NCBI RefSeq assembly: GCF_029227915.1
Contig: NC_079881.1
Span: forward strand, 992,001 to 1,056,000
Direction of reading: 5' to 3'
DNA length: 64,000 nucleotides
DNA from: Hydractinia symbiolongicarpus
Taxonomy: Eukaryota; Cnidaria; Hydrozoa; Anthoathecata; Hydractiniidae
Shown here: positions 25,342 to 37,487 of the stretch, one piece after another
Layout of the letters: each line of letters starts with the position of its first letter
Numbering within the stretch: position 1 is the stretch's first letter
Position numbers and translations under genes: made by a program
Notes under the pieces: generated by a model
The model's database searches: none
The model's input: the letters and a program-made list of their open reading frames with translations, nothing else
Told to the model about the DNA's origin: nothing

Positions 25342-26540
25342 ACCACTAAAGCACATGAGACTTGTAGTTTTTAAAAATGTTTTCATTTTTGATGAGACAA
25401 TAAATAAAAGAAGTTTAATCGCCGGCAAACGAAAACCCGCGACTTCCCGTAAATCCCCGACTCGGCCCGTATAGTCAAAAGTATACAAAGAAAGTACCCT
25501 GTGAGTAAACTCATTTCCAAAACGATTTTTTAAATTATCTTTTCACCACTAAAACGCATGAGACTTGTAGTTTTCAAAAATGTTTTCATTTTTGATGAGA
25601 CGCTGAATAAAAGGAGTTTAATCGCCGGCAAACGAAAACCCGCCATTTTCCGTAAACCCCGGACTCGGCCCGTATAGTCAAAAGTATACAAAGAAAGTAC
25701 CGAGGGAGTAAACTCATTTCCCGAATGATTATTTAAATTAATTTTTCACCACTAAAGCACATGAGACTTGTAGTTTTTAAAAATGTTTTCATTTTTGATG
25801 AGACAATAAATAAAAGAAGTTTAATCGCCGGCAAACGAAAACCCGCGATTTCCCGTAAATCCCGGACTCGGCCCGTATAGTCAAAAGTATACAAAGAAGG
25901 TAACCAGGGAGTAAACTCGTTTCCCGAAAGATTTTTTAAATTATTTTTTTTTCACTAAAACGCATGACACTTGTAGTTTTCAGAAATGTTTTCATTTTTG
26001 ATGAGACGCTTAATGAAAGTGGTTTAATCGCCGGCAAACGACAACCCGCCATTTCCCGTAAACCCCGGACTCGGCCCGTATAGTCAAAAGTATACAACGA
26101 AAGTACCCAGGGAGTAAAGTCATTTCACGAACGATTTTTTAAATTATTTTTTCACCACTATAACGCATGAGACTTGTAGTTTACAAAAATGTTTTCATTT
26201 TTGATGAGACGCTGAATAAAAGAAGTTTAATCGCCGGCAAACGAAAACCTGCGATTTCCCGTAAATACCGGACTCGGCCCGTATAGTCAAAAGTATACAA
26301 AGAAAGTACCCTGGGAGTAAGCTCATTTCCCGAACGATTTTTTAAATTATTTTTTCACCACTAAAACGCATGAGACTTGTTCTTTACAAAAATGTTTTCA
26401 TTTTTGATGAAACGCTGAATAAAAGAAGTTTAATCGCCGGCAAACGAAAACCCGCGACTTCCCGTAAATCCCCGACTCGGCCCGTATAGTCAAAAGTAAA
26501 CAAAGAAAGTACCCAGGGAGTAAACTCATTTCCCGAACGA
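25342..26540 (+). repeat. Type G satellite block, copy 2
   Basis: Type G monomers at 25,342 and about 25,748, then the 'gtaaccaggg' monomer and the 'ctataacgcatgag' monomer (about 26,157) as in copy 1. An extra E-type monomer lies between the two G monomers, so this copy is rearranged relative to 20.3-21.3 kb. Confidence 0.75.
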
Positions 26541-28590
26541 TTTTTTATTTTATTTTTTCACCACTAAAACGCATGAGACTTGTAGTTTTTAGAAATGTTT
26601 TCATTTTTGATGAGACGCTTAGTGAAAGTGGTTTAATCGCTGGCAAACGCAAACCCGCGATTTCCCGTAAATCCCGGTCTCGGCCCGTATAGTCAAAAGT
26701 ACACAAAGAAAGTACCCAGGGAGTAAGCTCATTTCCCGAACGATTTTTTAAATTATTTTTTCACCACTAAAACGCATGAGACTTGTAGTTTACAAAAATG
26801 TTTTCATTTTTGATGAGACGCTGAATAAAAGAAGTTTAATCGCCGGCAAACGAAAACCTGCGATTTCCCGTAAATACCGGACTCGGCCCGTATAGTCAAA
26901 AGTATACAAAGAAAGTACCCTGGGAGTAAGCTCATTTCCCGAACGATTTTTTAAATTATTTTTTCACCACTAAAACGCATGAGACTTGTTGTTTACAAAA
27001 ATGTTTTCATTTTTGATGAGACGCTGATTAAAAGAAGTTTAATCGCCGGCAAACGAAAACCCGCGACTTCCCGTAAATCCCCGACTCGGCCCGTATAGTC
27101 AAAAGTAAACAAAGAAAGTACCCAGGGAGTAAACTCATTTCCCGAACGATTTTTTAAATTGTTTTTTCACCACTAAAACGCATGAGACTTGTAGTTTTTA
27201 GAAATGTTTTCATTTTTGATGAGACGCTTAGTGAAAGTGGTTTAATCGCTGGCAAACGCAAACCCGCGATTTCCCGTAAATCCCGGACTCGGCCCGAATA
27301 GTCAAAAGTACACAAAGAAAGTACCCAGGGAGTAAACTCATTTCCCGAACGATTTTTTAAATTATTTTTTCACCACTAAAACGCATGAGACTTGTAATAT
27401 TCAAAAATGTTTTCATTTTTGATGAGACGCTGAATAAAAGAAGTTTATTTGCCGGCAAACGAAAACCCGCGATTTCCCGTAAATCCCGGATTCGGCCCGT
27501 ATAGTCAAAAGTATAAAAAGAAGGTACCCAGGGAGTAAACTCATTTCCCGAACGATTTTTTAAATTATTTTTTCACCACCAGAACGCATGAAACTTGTAG
27601 TTTTCAGAAATGTTTTCATTTTTGATAAGATGCTTAGTGAAAGTGGTTTAATCGCCGGCAAACGAAATTCCGCGATTTCCAGTAAATCCCGGGCTTGGCC
27701 CGTGTAGTCGAATGTATACAAAGAAAGTACCCTGTGAGTAAACTCATTTCCAAAACGATTTTTTAAATTATCTTTTCACCACTAAAACGCATGAGACTTG
27801 TAGTTTTCAAAAATGTTTTCATTTTTGATGAGACGCTGAATAAAAGGAGTTTAATCGACGGCAAACGAAAACCCACCATTTTCCGTAAACCCCGGACTCG
27901 GCCCGTATAGCCAAAAGTATACAAAGAAAGTACCCTGGGAGTAAGCTCATTTCCCGAACGATTTTTTAAATTATTTTTTCACCACTAAAACGCATGAGAC
28001 TTGTTGTTTACAAAAATGTTTTCATTTTTGATGAGACGCTGATTAAAAGAAGTTTAATCGCCGGCAAACGAAAACCCGCGACTTCCCGTAAATCCCCGAC
28101 TCGGCCCGTATAGTCAAAAGTAAACAAAGAAAGTACCCAGGGAGTAAACTCATTTCCCGAACGATTTTTTAAATTGTTTTTTCACCACTAAAACGCATGA
28201 GACTTGTAGTTTTTAGAAATGTTTTCATTTTTGATGAGACGCTTAGTGAAAGTGGTTTAATCCCTGGCAAACGCAAACCCGCGATTTCCCGTAAATCCCG
28301 GACTCGGCCCGTATAGTCAAAAGTACACAAAGAAAGTACCCAGGGAGTAAACTCATTTCCCGAACGATTTTTTAAATTATTTTTTCACCACTAAAACGCA
28401 TGAGACTTGTAATATTCAAAAATGTTTTCATTTTTGATGAGACGCTGAATAAAAGAAGTTTATTCGCCGGCAAACGAAAACCCGCGATTTCCCGTAAATC
28501 CCGGATTCGGCCTGTATAGTCAAAAGTATAAAAAGAAGGTACCCAGGGAGTAAACTCATTTCCCGAACGATTTTTTAAATTATTTTTTCA
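26540..28590 (+). repeat. HOR stretch (B-F-A-B-C-D-E-A-B-C)
   Basis: Ordinary five-monomer order using the type markers described at 11,946-20,266. The D monomer near 27.58 kb is unusually mutated ('accaccagaacgcatgaaac', 'gataagatgc', 'ttccagtaaat'). No gene seen. Confidence 0.72.
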
Positions 28591-28599
28591 CCACTAAAA

Positions 28600-30200
28600 C
28601 GCATGAGACTTGTAGTTTTCAGAAATGTTTTCATTTTTGATGAGACCCTTAATGAAAGTGGTTTAATCGCCGGCAAACGAAACCCGCGATTTCCCGTACA
28701 TCCCGGGCTTGGCCCGTATAGTCGAATGTATACAAAGAAAGTACCCAGGGAGTAAACTCATTTCCCGAACGATTTTTTAAATTATTATTTAACCACTAAA
28801 AACCCATGAGACTTGTAGTTTTTAAAAATGTTTTCATTTTTGATGAGACGCTGAATAAAAGAAGTTTAATCGCCGGCAAACGAAAACCCGCGACTTCCCG
28901 TAAATCTCCGACTTGGCCCGTATATTCAAAAGTATACAAAGAAAGTACCCAGGGAGTAAACTCATTTCCCGAACGATTTTTTAAATTATTTTTTCACCAC
29001 TAAAATGCATGAGACTTGTAATATTCAAAAATGTTTTCATTTTTGATGAGACGCTGAATAAAAGAACTTTAATCGCCGGCAAACGAAAACCCGCCATTTC
29101 CCGTAAACCCCGGAGTCGGCCCGTATAGTCAAAAGTATACAAAGAAAGTACCCAGGGAGTAAACTCATTTCCCGAACGATTTTTTAAATTATTTTTTCAC
29201 CACTAAAACGCATGAGAATTGTAGTTTTCAGAAATGTTTTCATTTTTGATGAGACGCCTAGTGAAAGTGGTTTAATCGCCGGCAAAAGAAAACCCGCGAT
29301 TTCCCGTAAATCCCGGGCTTGGCCTTTATAGTCGAATGTATACAAAGAAAGTACCCTGTGAGTAAACTCATTTCCAAAACGATTTTTTAAATTATCTTTT
29401 CACCACTAAAACGCAGAGACTTGTAGTTTTCAAAAATGTTTTCATTTTTGATGAGACGCTGAATAAAAGAAGTTTAATCGCCGGCAAACGAAAACCCGCC
29501 ATTTCCCGTAAACCCCGGACTCGGCCCGTATAGTCAAAAGTATACAACGAAAGTACCCAGGGAGTAAAGTCATTTCCCAAACAATTTTTTAAATTATTTT
29601 TTCACCACTAAAACGCATGAGACTTGTAGTTTACAAAAATGTTTTCATTTTTGATGAGACGCTGAATAAAAGAAGTTTAATCGCCGGCAAACGAAAACCT
29701 GCGATTTCCCGTAAATACCGGACTCGGCCCGTATAGTCAAAAGTATACAAAGAAAGTACCCTGGGAGTAAGCTCATTTCCCGAACGATTTTTTAAATTAT
29801 TTTTTCACCACTAAAACGCATGAGACTTGTTGTTTACAAAAATGTTTTCATTTTTGATGAGACGCTGAATAAAAGAAGTTTAATCGCCGGCAAACGAAAA
29901 CCCGCGACTTCCCGTAAATCCCCGACTCGGCCCGTATAGTCAAAAGTAAACAAAGAAAGTACCCAGGGAGTAAACTCATTTCCCGAACGATTTTTTAAAT
30001 TATTTTTTCACCACTAAAACGCATGAGACTTGTAGTTTTTAGAAATGTTTTCATTTTTGATGAGACGCTTAGTGAAAGTGGTTTAATCGCTGGCAAACGC
30101 AAACCCGCGATTTCCCGTAAATCCCGGACTCGGCCCGTATAGTCAAAAGTACACAAAGAAAGTACCCAGGGAGTAAAGTCATTTTCCAAACAATTTTTTA
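28600..30200 (+). repeat. Mixed-type block with dispersed-block copy 2 (no LINE)
   Basis: Starts with 'gagacccttaatgaaagtgg' (about 28,642) and the open-frame variant at 28,806, as in the 2.9-9 kb region and at 42,650-42,814. From about 29,200 it repeats the 'gacgcctag' / 'ggcctttatag' / 'acgcagagac' / F / A / B block. The B monomer near 30,000-30,190 is the closest intact match to the LINE target: it has uninterrupted 'cttagtgaaagtggtt' and the same downstream 'gtcattttccaaacaattt' seen right of the LINE near 49,037. Confidence 0.8.
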
Positions 30201-31600
30201 AATTATTTTTTCACCACTAAAACGCATGAGACTTGTAGTTTAGAAAAATGTTTTCATTTTTGATGAGACGCTGAATAAAAGAAGTTTAATCGCCGGCAAA
30301 CGAAAACCTGCGATTTCCCGTAAATACCGGACTCGGCCCGTATAGTCAAAAGTATACAAAGAAAGTACCCTGGGAGTAAGCTCATTTCCCGAACGATTTT
30401 TTAAATTATTTTTTCACCACTAAAACGCATGAGACTTGTTGTTTACAAAAATGTTTTCATTTTTGATGAGACGCTGATTAAAAGAAGTTTAATCGCCCGC
30501 AAACGAAAACCCGCGACTTCCCGTAAATCCCCGACTCGGCCCGTATAGTCAAAAGTAAACAAAGAAAGTACCCAGGGAGTAAACTCATTTCCCGAACGAT
30601 TTTTTAAATTGTTTTTTCACCACTAAAACGCATGAGACTTGTAGTTTTTAGAAATGTTTTCATTTTTGATGAGACGCTTAGTGAAAGTGGTTTAATCGCT
30701 GGCAAACGCAAACCCGCGATTTCCCGTAAATCCCGGACTCGGCCCGTATAGTCAAAAGTACACAAAGAAAGTACCCAGGGAGTAAAATCATTTCCCGAAC
30801 GATTTTTTAAATTATTTTTTCACCACTAAAACGCATGAGACTTGTAGTTTTTAGAAATGTTTTCATTTTTGATGAGACGCTTAGTGAAAGTGGTTTAATC
30901 GCTGGCAAACGCAAACCCGCGATTTCCCGTAAATCCCGGACTCGGCCCGTATAGTCAAAAGTACACAAAGAAAGTACCCAGGGAGTAAAGTCATTTTCCA
31001 AACAATTTTTTAAATTATTTTTTCACCACTAAAACGCATGAGACTTGTAGTTTACAAAAATGTTTTCATTTTTGATGAGACGCTGAATAAAAGAAGTTTA
31101 ATCGCCGGCAAACGAAAACCTGCGATTTCCCGTAAATACCGGACTCGGCCCGTATAGTCAAAAGTATACAAAGAAAGTACCCTGGGAGTAAGCTCATTTC
31201 CCGAACGATTTTTTAAATTATTTTTTCACCACTAAAACGCATGAGACTTGTTGTTTACAAAAATGTTTTCATTTTTGATGAGACGCTGATTAAAAGAAGT
31301 TTAATCGCCCGCAAACGAAAACCCGCGACTTCCCGTAAATCCCCGACTCGGCCCGTATAGTCAAAAGTAAACAAAGAAAGTACCCAGGGAGTAAACTCAT
31401 TTCCCGAACGATTTTTTAAATTGTTTTTTCACCACTAAAACGCATGAGACTTGTAGTTTTTAGAAATGTTTTCATTTTTGATGAGACGCTTAGTGAAAGT
31501 GGTTTAATCGCTGGCAAACGCAAACCCGCGATTTCCCGTAAATCCCGGACTCGGCCCGTATAGTCAAAAGTACACAAAGAAAGTACCCAGGGAGTAAAAT
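30200..31600 (+). repeat. HOR stretch with F-A-B repeated
   Basis: The order F-A-B-B-F-A-B, with two B monomers in a row near 30.62-31.02 kb. The first B carries 'agtaaaatcatttcccgaac' and the second 'gtcattttccaaacaattt', which suggests an unequal exchange within B monomers. No gene seen. Confidence 0.7.
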
Positions 31601-34195
31601 CATTTCCCGAACGATTTTTTAAATTATTTTTTCACCACTAAAACGCATGAGACTTGTAATATTCAAAAATGTTTTCATTTTTGATGAGACGCTGAATAAA
31701 AGAAGTTTAATCGCCGGCAAACGAAAACCCGCGATTTCCCGTAAATCCCGGATTCGGCCCGTATAGTCAAAAGTATAAAAAAGAAGGTACTTAGGGAGTA
31801 AACTCATTTCCCGAACGATTTTTTAAATTATTTTTTCACCACTAAAACGCATGAGACTTGTAGTTTTCAGAAATGTTTTCATTTTTGATGAGATGCTTAG
31901 TAAAAGTGGTTTAATCGCCGGCAAACGAAATTCCGCGATTTCCCGTAAATCCCGGGCTTGGCCCGTGTAGTCGAATGTATACAAAGAAAGTACCCTGTGA
32001 GTAAACTCATTTCCAAAACGATTTTTTAAATTATCTTTTCACCACTAAAACGCATGAGACTTGTAGTTTTCAAAAATGTTTTCATTTTTGATGAGACGCT
32101 GAATAAAAGGAGTTTAATCGCCGGCAAACGAAAACCCGCCATTTTCCGTAAACCCCGGACTCGGCCCGTATAGCCAAAAGTATACAAAGAAAGTACCCTG
32201 GGAGTAAGCTCATTTCCCGAACGATTTTTTAAATTATTTTTTCACCACTAAAACGCATGAGACTTGTTGTTTACAAAAATGTTTTCATTTTTGATGAGAC
32301 GCTGATTAAAAGAAGTTTAATCGCCGGCAAACGAAAACCCGCGACTTCCTGTAAATCCCCGACTCGGCCCGTATAGTCAAAAGTAAACAAAGAAAGTACC
32401 CAGGGAGTAAACTCATTTCCCGAACGATTTTTTAAATTGTTTTTTCACCACTAAAACGCATGAGACTTGTAGTTTTTAGAAATGTTTTCATTTTTGATGA
32501 GACGCTTAGTGAAAGTGGTTTAATCGCTGGCAAACGCAAACCCGCGATTTCCCGTAAATCCCGGACTCGGCCCGTATAGTCAAAAGTACACAAAGAAAGT
32601 ACCCAGGGAGTAAACTCATTTCCCGAACGATTTTTTAAATTATTTTTTCACCACTAAAACGCATGAGACTTGTAATATTCAAAAATGTTTTCATTTTTGA
32701 TGAGACGCTGAATAAAAGAAGTTTATTCGCCGGCAAACGAAAACCCGCGATTTCCCGTAAATCCCGGATTCGGCCCGTATAGTCAAAAGTATAAAAAGAA
32801 GGTACCCAGGGAGTAAACTCATTTCCCGAACGATTTTTTAAATTATTTTTTCACCACTAAAACGCATGAGACTTGTAGTTTTCAGAAATGTTTTCATTTT
32901 TGATGAGATGCTTAGTGAAAGTGGTTTAATCGCCGGCAAACGAAATTCCGCGATTTCCCGTAAACCCCGGGCTTGGCCCGTGTAGTCGAATGTATACAAA
33001 GAAAGTACCCTGTGAGTAAACTCATTTCCAAAACGATTTTTTAAATTATCTTTTCACCACTAAAACGCATGAGACTTGTAGTTTTCAAAAATGTTTTCAT
33101 TTTTGATGAGACGCTGAATAAAAGGAGTTTAATCGCCGGCAAACGAAAACCCGCTATTTTCCGTAAACCCCGGACTCGGCCCGTATAGCCAAAAGTATAC
33201 AAAGGAAGTACCCAGGGAGTAAACTAATTTCCCGAACGATTTTTTAAATTAATTTTTCACCACTAAAGCACATGAGACTTGTAGTTTTTAAAAATGTTTT
33301 CATTTTTGATGAGACAATAAATAAAAGAAGTTTAATCGCCGGCAAACGAAAACCCGCTACTTCCCGTAAATCCCCGACTCGGCCCGTATAGTCAAAAGTA
33401 TACAAAGAAAGTACCCAGGGAGTAAACTCATTTCCAAAACGACTTTTTAAATTATTTTTTCACCACTAAAACGCATGAGACTTGTAGTTTTCAAAAATGT
33501 TTTCATTTCTGATGAGACGCTGAATAAAAGAAGTTTAATCGCCGGCAAACGAAAACCCGCCATTTCCCGTAAACCCCGGACTCGGCCCGTATAGTCAAAA
33601 GTATACAAAGAAAGTACCGAGGGAGTAAACTCATTTCCCGAACGATTATTTAAATTATTATTTCACCACTAAAGCCCACGAGACTTGTAGTTTTTAAAAA
33701 TGTTTTCATTTTTGATGAGACGCTGAATAAAAGAAGTTTAATCGCCGGCAAACGAAAACCCGCGATTTCCCGTAAATCCCGGGCTTGGCTTGTATAGTCG
33801 AATGTATACAAAGAAAGTACCCTGTGAGTAAACTCATTTCCAAAACGATTTTTTAAATTATCTTTTAACCACTAAAACGCATGAGACTTGTAGTTTTCAA
33901 AAATGTTTTCATTTCTGATGAGACGCTGAATAAAAGAAGTTTAATCGCCGGCAAACGAAAACCCGCGATTTCCCGTAAATCCCGGACTCGGCCCGTATAG
34001 TCAAAAGTATACAAAGAAGGTAACCAGGGAGTAAACTCGTTTCCCGAAAGATTTTTTAAATTATTTTTTCTTCACTAAAACGCATGACACTTGTAGTTTT
34101 CAGAAATGTTTTCATTTTTGATGAGACGCTTAATGAAAGTGGTTTAATCGCCGGCAAACGAAAACCCGCCATTTCCCGTAAACCCCGGACTCGGC
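31600..34195 (+). repeat. Segmental duplicate, copy 1 (HOR plus type G block)
   Basis: About 2.6 kb matching 37,488-40,083 at an offset of 5,888 bp (29 monomers plus 1). Rare shared markers are 'gtataaaaaagaaggtactt' (about 31,774 and 37,662), 'gcttagtaaaagtgg' (about 31,894 and 37,782) and 'gacttcctgtaaatc' (about 32,342 and 38,230). The match ends near 34,195, where this copy has 'ggccggtatagtcgaatg' and the other 'ggcccgtatagtcaaaag'. Confidence 0.82.
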
Positions 34196-37100
34196 CGGTA
34201 TAGTCGAATGTATACAACGAAAGTACCCAGGGAGTAAACTCATTTCCAAAACGATTTTTTAAATTATCTTTTCACCACTAAAACGCATGAGACTTGTAGT
34301 TTTCAAAAATGTTTTCATTTTTGATGAGACGCTGAATAAAAGGAGTTTAATCGCCGGCAAACGAAAACCCGCTATTTTCCGTAAACCCCGGACTCGGCCC
34401 GTATAGCCAAAAGTATACAAAGGAAGTACCCAGGGAGTAAACTAATTTCCCGAACGATTTTTTAAATTAATTTTTCACCACTAAAGCACATGAGACTTGT
34501 AGTTTTTAAAAATGTTTTCATTTTTGATGAGACAATAAATAAAAGAAGTTTAATCGCCGGCAAACGAAAACCCGCTACTTCCCGTAAATCCCCGACTCGG
34601 CCCGTATAGTCAAAAGTATACAAAGAAAGTACCCAGGGAGTAAACTCATTTCCAAAACGACTTTTTAAATTATTTTTTCACCACTAAAACGCATGAGACT
34701 TGTAGTTTTCAAAAATGTTTTCATTTCTGATGAGACGCTGAATAAAAGAAGTTTAATCGCCGGCAAACGAAAACCCGCCATTTCCCGTAAACCCCGGACT
34801 CGGCCCGTATAGTCAAAAGTATACAAAGAAAGTACCGAGGGAGTAAACTCATTTCCCGAACGATTATTTAAATTATTATTTCACCACTAAAGCCCACGAG
34901 ACTTGTAGTTTTTAAAAATGTTTTCATTTTTGATGAGACGCTGAATAAAAGAAGTTTAATCGCCGGCAAACGAAAACCCGCGATTTCCCGTAAATCCCGG
35001 GCTTGGCTTGTATAGTCGAATGTATACAAAGAAAGTACCCTGTGAGTAAACTCATTTCCAAAACGATTTTTTAAATTATCTTTTAACCACTAAAACGCAT
35101 GAGACTTGTAGTTTTCAAAAATGTTTTCATTTCTGATGAGACGCTGAATAAAAGAAGTTTAATCGCCGGCAAACGAAAACCCGCGATTTCCCGTAAATCC
35201 CGGACTCGGCCCATATAGTCAAAAGTATACAAAGAAGGTCCCCAGGGAGTAAACTCGTTTCCCGAAAGATTTTTTAAATTATTTTTTCTTCACTAAAACG
35301 CATGAGACTTGTAGTTTTCAGAAATGTTTTCATTTTTGATGAGATGCTTAGTGAAAGTGGTTTAATCGCCGGCAAACGAAATTCCGCGATTTCCCGTAAA
35401 TCCCGGGCTTGGCTTGTATAGTCGAATGTATACAAAGAAAGTACCCTGTGAGTAAACTCATTTCCAAAACGATTTTTTAAATTATCTTTTAACCACTAAA
35501 ACGCATGAGACTTGTAGTTTTCAAAAATGTTTTCATTTCTGATGAGACGCTGAATAAAAGAAGTTTAATCGCCGGCAAACGAAAACCCGCGATTTCCCGT
35601 AAATCCCGGACTCGGCCCGTATAGTCAAAAGTATACAAAGAAGGTCCCCAGGGAGTAAACTCGTTTCCCGAAAGATTTTTTAAATTATTTTTTCTTCACT
35701 AAAACGCATGAGACTTGTAGTTTTCAGAAATGTTTTCATTTTTGATGAGATGCTTAGTGAAAGTGGTTTAATCGCCGGCAAACGAAATTCCGCGATTTCC
35801 CGTAAATCCCGGGCTTGGCCCGTGTAGTCGAATGTATACAAAGAAAGTACCCTGTGAGTAAACTCATTTCCAAAACGATTTTTTAAATTATCTTTTCACC
35901 ACTAAAACGCATGAGACTTGTAGTTTTCAAAAATGTTTTCATTTTTGATGAGACAATAAATAAAAGAAGTTTAATCGCCGGCAAACGAAAACCCGCTACT
36001 TCCCGTAAATCCCCGACTCGGCCCGTATAGCCAAAAGTATACAAAGGAAGTACCCAGGGAGTAAACTAATTTCCCGAACGATTTTTTAAATTAATTTTTC
36101 ACCACTAAAGCACATGAGACTTGTAGTTTTTAAAAATGTTTTCATTTTTGATGAGACAATAAATAAAAGAAGTTTAATCGCCGGCAAACGAAAACCCGCT
36201 ACTTCCCGTAAATCCCCGACTCGGCCCGTATAGTCAAAAGTATACAAAGAAAGTACCCAGGGAGTAAACTCATTTCCAAAACGACTTTTTAAATTATTTT
36301 TTCACCACTAAAACGCATGAGACTTGTAGTTTTCAAAAATGTTTTCATTTCTGATGAGACGCTGAATAAAAGAAGTTTAATCGCCGGCAAACGAAAACCC
36401 GCCATTTCCCGTAAACCCCGGACTCGGCCCGTATAGTCAAAAGTATACAAAGAAAGTACCGAGGGAGTAAACTCATTTCCCGAACGATTATTTAAATTAT
36501 TATTTCACCACTAAAGCCCACGAGACTTGTAGTTTTTAAAAATGTTTTCATTTTTGATGAGACGCTGAATAAAAGAAGTTTAATCGCCGGCAAACGAAAA
36601 CCCGCGATTTCCCGTAAATCCCGGGCTTGGCTTGTATAGTCGAATGTATACAAAGAAAGTACCCTGTGAGTAAACTCATTTCCAAAACGATTTTTTAAAT
36701 TATCTTTTAACCACTAAAACGCATGAGACTTGTAGTTTTCAAAAATGTTTTCATTTCTGATGAGACGCTGAATAAAAGAAGTTTAATCGCCGGCAAACGA
36801 AAACCCGCGATTTCCCGTAAATCCCGGACTCGGCCCGTATAGTCAAAAGTATACAAAGAAGGTAACCAGGGAGTAAACTCGTTTCCCGAAAGATTTTTTA
36901 AATTATTTTTTCTTCACTAAAACGCATGACACTTGTAGTTTTCAGAAATGTTTTCATTTTTGATGAGACGCTTAATGAAAGTGGTTTAATCGCCGGCAAA
37001 CGAAAACCCGCCATTTCCCGTAAACCCCGGACTCGGCCCGTATAGTCAAAAGTATACAACGAAAGTACCCAGGGAGTAAAGTCATTTCACGAACGATTTT

Positions 37101-37487
37101 TTAAATTATTTTTTCACCACTATAACGCATGAGACTTGTAGTTTACAAAAATGTTTTCATTTTTGATGAGACGCTGAATAAAAGAAGTTTAATCGCCGGC
37201 AAACGAAAACCTGCGATTTCCCGTAAATACCGGACTCGGCCCGTATAGTCAAAAGTATACAAAGAAAGTACCCTGGGAGTAAGCTCATTTCCCAAACGAT
37301 TTTTTAAATTATTTTTTCACCACTAAAACGCATGAGACTTGTTGTTTACAAAAATGTTTTCATTTTTGATGAGACGCTGAATAAAAGAAGTTTAATCGCC
37401 GGCAAACGAAAACCCGCGACTTCCCGTAAATCCCCGACTCGGCCCGTATAGTCAAAAGTAAACAAAGAAAGTACCCAGGGAGTAAAC
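33259..37487 (+). repeat. Type G satellite block, expanded copy 3
   Basis: Type G monomers occur near 33,259, 34,477, 35,900 and 36,100, associated with 'gcttggcttgtatag', 'tttctgatgag' and 'gtaccgaggg' monomers. The 33.2 and 34.5 kb series are 1,218 bp (six monomers) apart and nearly identical, and a third series starts near 36.1 kb, so a multi-monomer unit has been amplified locally. It closes with the 'ctataacgcatgag' monomer near 37,119. Confidence 0.78.
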
